Assembly: GCA_015654725.1 (NCBI GenBank)
Contig: JAATGI010000051.1
Location: 1 to 6,041 of the forward strand
Direction of reading: 5' to 3'
Source of the DNA: Rhodospirillales bacterium
Lineage (GTDB): Bacteria; Pseudomonadota; Alphaproteobacteria; ATCC43930; CGMCC-115725
Length of the DNA stretch: 6,041 nucleotides
Shown here: positions 4,683-6,041 of the stretch, in pieces
Layout: each line of letters starts with the position of its first letter
How positions within the stretch are numbered: the first letter of the stretch is position 1
Program-made: the position numbers and the translations under genes
The notes under the pieces: model-generated
Database searches by the model: none
Told to the model about the DNA's origin: nothing
Seen by the model: only the letters and a program-made list of their open reading frames with translations

Positions 4683-5465
4683 TTATTGCGCCACCCAGCC
4701 GCCATCCACCGACCACGCCGCGCCGGTCATGGTCGAGGCGGCCTCGCCGCACAGGAACACGACCATGGCGCCGATCTGCTCCGGCGTGGTGAAGGCGAGG
4801 AGCTTTTGCTTTTCGCGCAACAGCTCGCGCTGCTCGTACTCGACCGAGGTTTTGTTGGCGGCGGCGCGGTCGGCGATCTGTTTCTCCACGAGCGGCGTCA
4901 GCACCCAGCCCGGGCAGATCGCGTTGCAGGTGACGAAGCTCGAAGCGGCTTCGAGCGCCGCCACCTTGGTCAGGCCCACGAGACCGTGCTTGGCCGCGAC
5001 ATAGGCGGCTTTGTCCTCGCTCGCGACAAGGCCGTGCGCGGAGGCGATGTTGACGATCCGGCCCCAGCCGCGGTTGCGCATCGCGGGCAGCGCCGCCTTG
5101 ATGGCGTGGAACGCGGCCGAAAGATTGATCGCGATGATGGCGTCCCATTTCGCCTCGGGGAATTGCTCGATCGGCGCCACATGTTGGATCCCGGCGTTGT
5201 TGACGAGGACATCGACCGGGCCGAGCCTGGCCGCGGCGTCGGCGACCAGCTCGCGCACTTGCTCGGGTCGGCTCAGATCGGCGCCGTTGTAAACGACCTT
5301 GACCTCGTGACGGTTGACGAGATCGCGCCGCAATCGCTCGATCGCGGCGGTATCGCCGAAGCCGTTGAGCATGATGGCGCAGCCCTCGGCGGCAAGCGCC
5401 TGGGCGATGCCCAGGCCGATGCCGCTGGTCGAGCCGGTGACCAGCGCGGTCTTACCCCTCAGCAT
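4683..5465 (-). CDS. bdhA: D-3-hydroxybutyrate dehydrogenase (SDR family)
   Basis: The 260-residue product is a short-chain dehydrogenase that interconverts (R)-3-hydroxybutyrate and acetoacetate with NAD(H) in the cytoplasm, the step that feeds polyhydroxybutyrate breakdown products into central metabolism. The cofactor motif TGSTSGIG is at 10-17 and NNAG at 89-92, and the catalytic residues are N114, S142, Y155 and K159. The specific assignment rests on the substrate-carboxylate and active-site residues described for bacterial 3-hydroxybutyrate dehydrogenases, all present at the expected numbers: Q94, H144, K152, W187, Q196 and W257. Length is exactly typical. The ATG at 5465 has GGAG ten bases upstream. 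It lies 15 bp after the DUF1192 gene, probably in the same transcript, and upstream of the coiled-coil gene. Nothing appears truncated or missing. Confidence 0.95.
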   Translation of the reverse strand: MLRGKTALVTGSTSGIGLGIAQALAAEGCAIMLNGFGDTAAIERLRRDLVNRHEVKVVYNGADLSRPEQVRELVADAAARLGPVDVLVNNAGIQHVAPIEQFPEAKWDAIIAINLSAAFHAIKAALPAMRNRGWGRIVNIASAHGLVASEDKAAYVAAKHGLVGLTKVAALEAASSFVTCNAICPGWVLTPLVEKQIADRAAANKTSVEYEQRELLREKQKLLAFTTPEQIGAMVVFLCGEAASTMTGAAWSVDGGWVAQ

Positions 5466-5480
5466 GCCCGGTAAACTCCG

Positions 5481-5666
5481 TCATTTGCGTTTGAACACCG
5501 CCTCGGCGCCGCCGCGCCGCGCTTTCTTGGCGACGATATCGGCGCGGGCGCGCGCGATTTCGCCCTCAAGTTCGGCGATGTAGGCTTCGAGCTCGGCAAT
5601 CGCCAGCGGCGCCAAATCCTTGAGCTTGGGCTTGGTGCGCTGGGGCAGCAGGTCGTCTTCGTCCAT
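5481..5666 (-). CDS. DUF1192-family small protein
   Basis: This 61-residue protein has an acidic start (MDEDDLLPQR), a basic linker and an amphipathic helix (about 20-48) with the pattern IAELEAYIAELEGEIARARA. It ends in the basic KKARRGGAEAVFKRK segment. The ELE-x-x-I-x-x-LE-x-EI-x-R core and the AVFK ending are characteristic of DUF1192, a short alphaproteobacterial family of unknown function. The helix should dimerise as a coiled coil, and no membrane segment is present. The ATG at 5666 is preceded four bases upstream by AGGAGG (5676-5671), an excellent ribosome-binding site. The frame stays open further upstream, but that extension would overlap the divergent oxidoreductase gene and lacks a comparable site. 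The stop lies 15 bp before bdhA, whose own SD falls inside that gap, so the two are probably co-transcribed. Function unknown. Confidence 0.88.
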   Translation of the reverse strand: MDEDDLLPQRTKPKLKDLAPLAIAELEAYIAELEGEIARARADIVAKKARRGGAEAVFKRK

Positions 5667-5679
5667 GTTTCCTCCTCTG

Positions 5680-5708
5680 TTGCCAGTGTCGCGCGATCGG
5701 GCTAGAGG
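5680..5708 (+). promoter_or_regulatory. candidate promoter of the quinone oxidoreductase gene
   Basis: TTGCCA (5680-5685, 5 of 6 to TTGACA), a 17-bp spacer and TAGAGG (5703-5708, 3 of 6 to TATAAT) point right. The predicted start near 5715 gives a leader of about 28 bases. It overlaps almost completely with the leftward candidate. Confidence 0.4.
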
Positions 5709-5713
5709 TGCAA
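5685..5713 (-). promoter_or_regulatory. candidate promoter of the DUF1192-bdhA unit
   Basis: On the minus strand TTGCAC (5713-5708) and GACACT (5690-5685) are separated by 17 bp. Each matches consensus at three positions, so the evidence is mainly spacing and location. It would start transcription near 5678, about 12 bases before the DUF1192 ATG and too close to leave much leader around the SD, so a start further upstream is possible. Confidence 0.3.
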
Positions 5714-5742
5714 TCGACGAGGCATTGGCGAGAGAAGATTCC

Positions 5743-6041
5743 ATGGCGACGCTGCCGCAAAGCATGACCGCGATCGAAATATCGGCCCCAGGCAAGCCCG
5801 AGGCGCTGCGGCCCGTGGCCCGGCCGGTGCCGAAGGCCGGAGCGAGCGAAGTGCTGATCGAAGTGGCGGCGGCAGGCGTGAATCGTCCCGATGTCATGCA
5901 AAGGATGGGCCTGTATCCGCCGCCGCTGGGCGCGTCCGACATTCCCGGCCTCGAGGTCGCGGGCCGCGTCGTCGCCGTGGGCGACGGCGTGCCGCGACTC
6001 AAGGCCCGCGACCCCGTGTGCGCGCTGGTCGCCAGCGGCGG
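5743..6041 (+). CDS. zinc-less NAD(P)H:quinone oxidoreductase (PIG3-like), N-terminal part
   Basis: One hundred residues are visible before the window ends. The start MATLPQSMTAIEISAPGKPE and the motifs AGVNRPDVMQR (44-54) and PGLEVAGRV (68-76) are typical of the quinone oxidoreductase branch of the medium-chain dehydrogenase/reductase superfamily, particularly the PIG3-like group. These are cytoplasmic enzymes that reduce quinones or other carbonyl acceptors with NADPH and do not bind zinc. The substrate here cannot be deduced. The visible part is the GroES-like catalytic fold; the Rossmann NADPH site would lie beyond the window. The ATG at 5743 fits family N-termini that carry a few residues before MTAIEI; ATG 5764 is the alternative. 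The SD (AGAGAAG) is weak. The gene diverges from DUF1192 across 76 bp. Its 3' end is missing only because the window stops. Confidence 0.92.
   Translation, partial: MATLPQSMTAIEISAPGKPEALRPVARPVPKAGASEVLIEVAAAGVNRPDVMQRMGLYPPPLGASDIPGLEVAGRVVAVGDGVPRLKARDPVCALVASG

Noticed and set aside
5667..6002. N-terminal extension of the DUF1192 frame
   Set aside because: The frame is open but overlaps the divergent oxidoreductase coding region. ATG 5666 has a perfect AGGAGG and gives the family's normal length.

Overview
The window is a GC-rich stretch of bacterial chromosome, most likely from an alphaproteobacterium (Rhodospirillales or a related order). The evidence is an L31 protein without zinc cysteines, a DUF1192 protein (a family essentially confined to Alphaproteobacteria), an IbpA-type Hsp20 behind an apparent sigma-32 promoter and ROSE-like RNA thermometer, and a TipN/GPR-like membrane coiled-coil protein. 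No phage, IS, CRISPR or tRNA/rRNA sequence was seen. Gene density is high and no gene-free stretch exceeds 300 bases.

Layout. Bases 2-196 (+) are the last 64 codons of an OmpA/MotB-type peptidoglycan-binding protein. Two hairpins (218-276) separate it from a convergent, very short lysine-rich peptide gene (279-344, -) that has its own SD and a -10 box. A strong sigma-70-type promoter (426-454) then drives rpmE (478-705, +). After a hairpin come a heat-shock promoter (741-768), three consecutive predicted RNA hairpins (779-869) and the hsp20/ibpA-like gene (871-1329, +). The gap between hsp20 and the next gene is filled by an inverted pair of 7-bp tandem repeats (1334-1411).

The left-pointing block 1409-5666 reads, in transcription order, DUF1192 gene -> D-3-hydroxybutyrate dehydrogenase (bdhA) -> a 1054-residue protein with two N-terminal membrane helices, a huge helical domain and a conserved-looking C-terminal domain. 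DUF1192 and bdhA are 15 bp apart and probably one transcript. The large gene follows after 109 bp. Diverging from DUF1192 across 76 bp, with apparently overlapping promoters, is the start of a zinc-less quinone oxidoreductase (5743-end, +).

The most unusual item is the large protein. Its helical domain is built from about 26 back-to-back 25-residue units kept in strict register over some 660 residues, with a single break of exactly 14 residues. With two membrane helices ahead of it and a folded domain behind, it looks like a membrane-anchored cytoplasmic rod, plausibly a cell-pole or envelope organiser. The OmpA/MotB-like protein at the left edge would also be an envelope component. The other genes are housekeeping (ribosome, heat shock, polyhydroxybutyrate and redox metabolism), and no single pathway joins them all.
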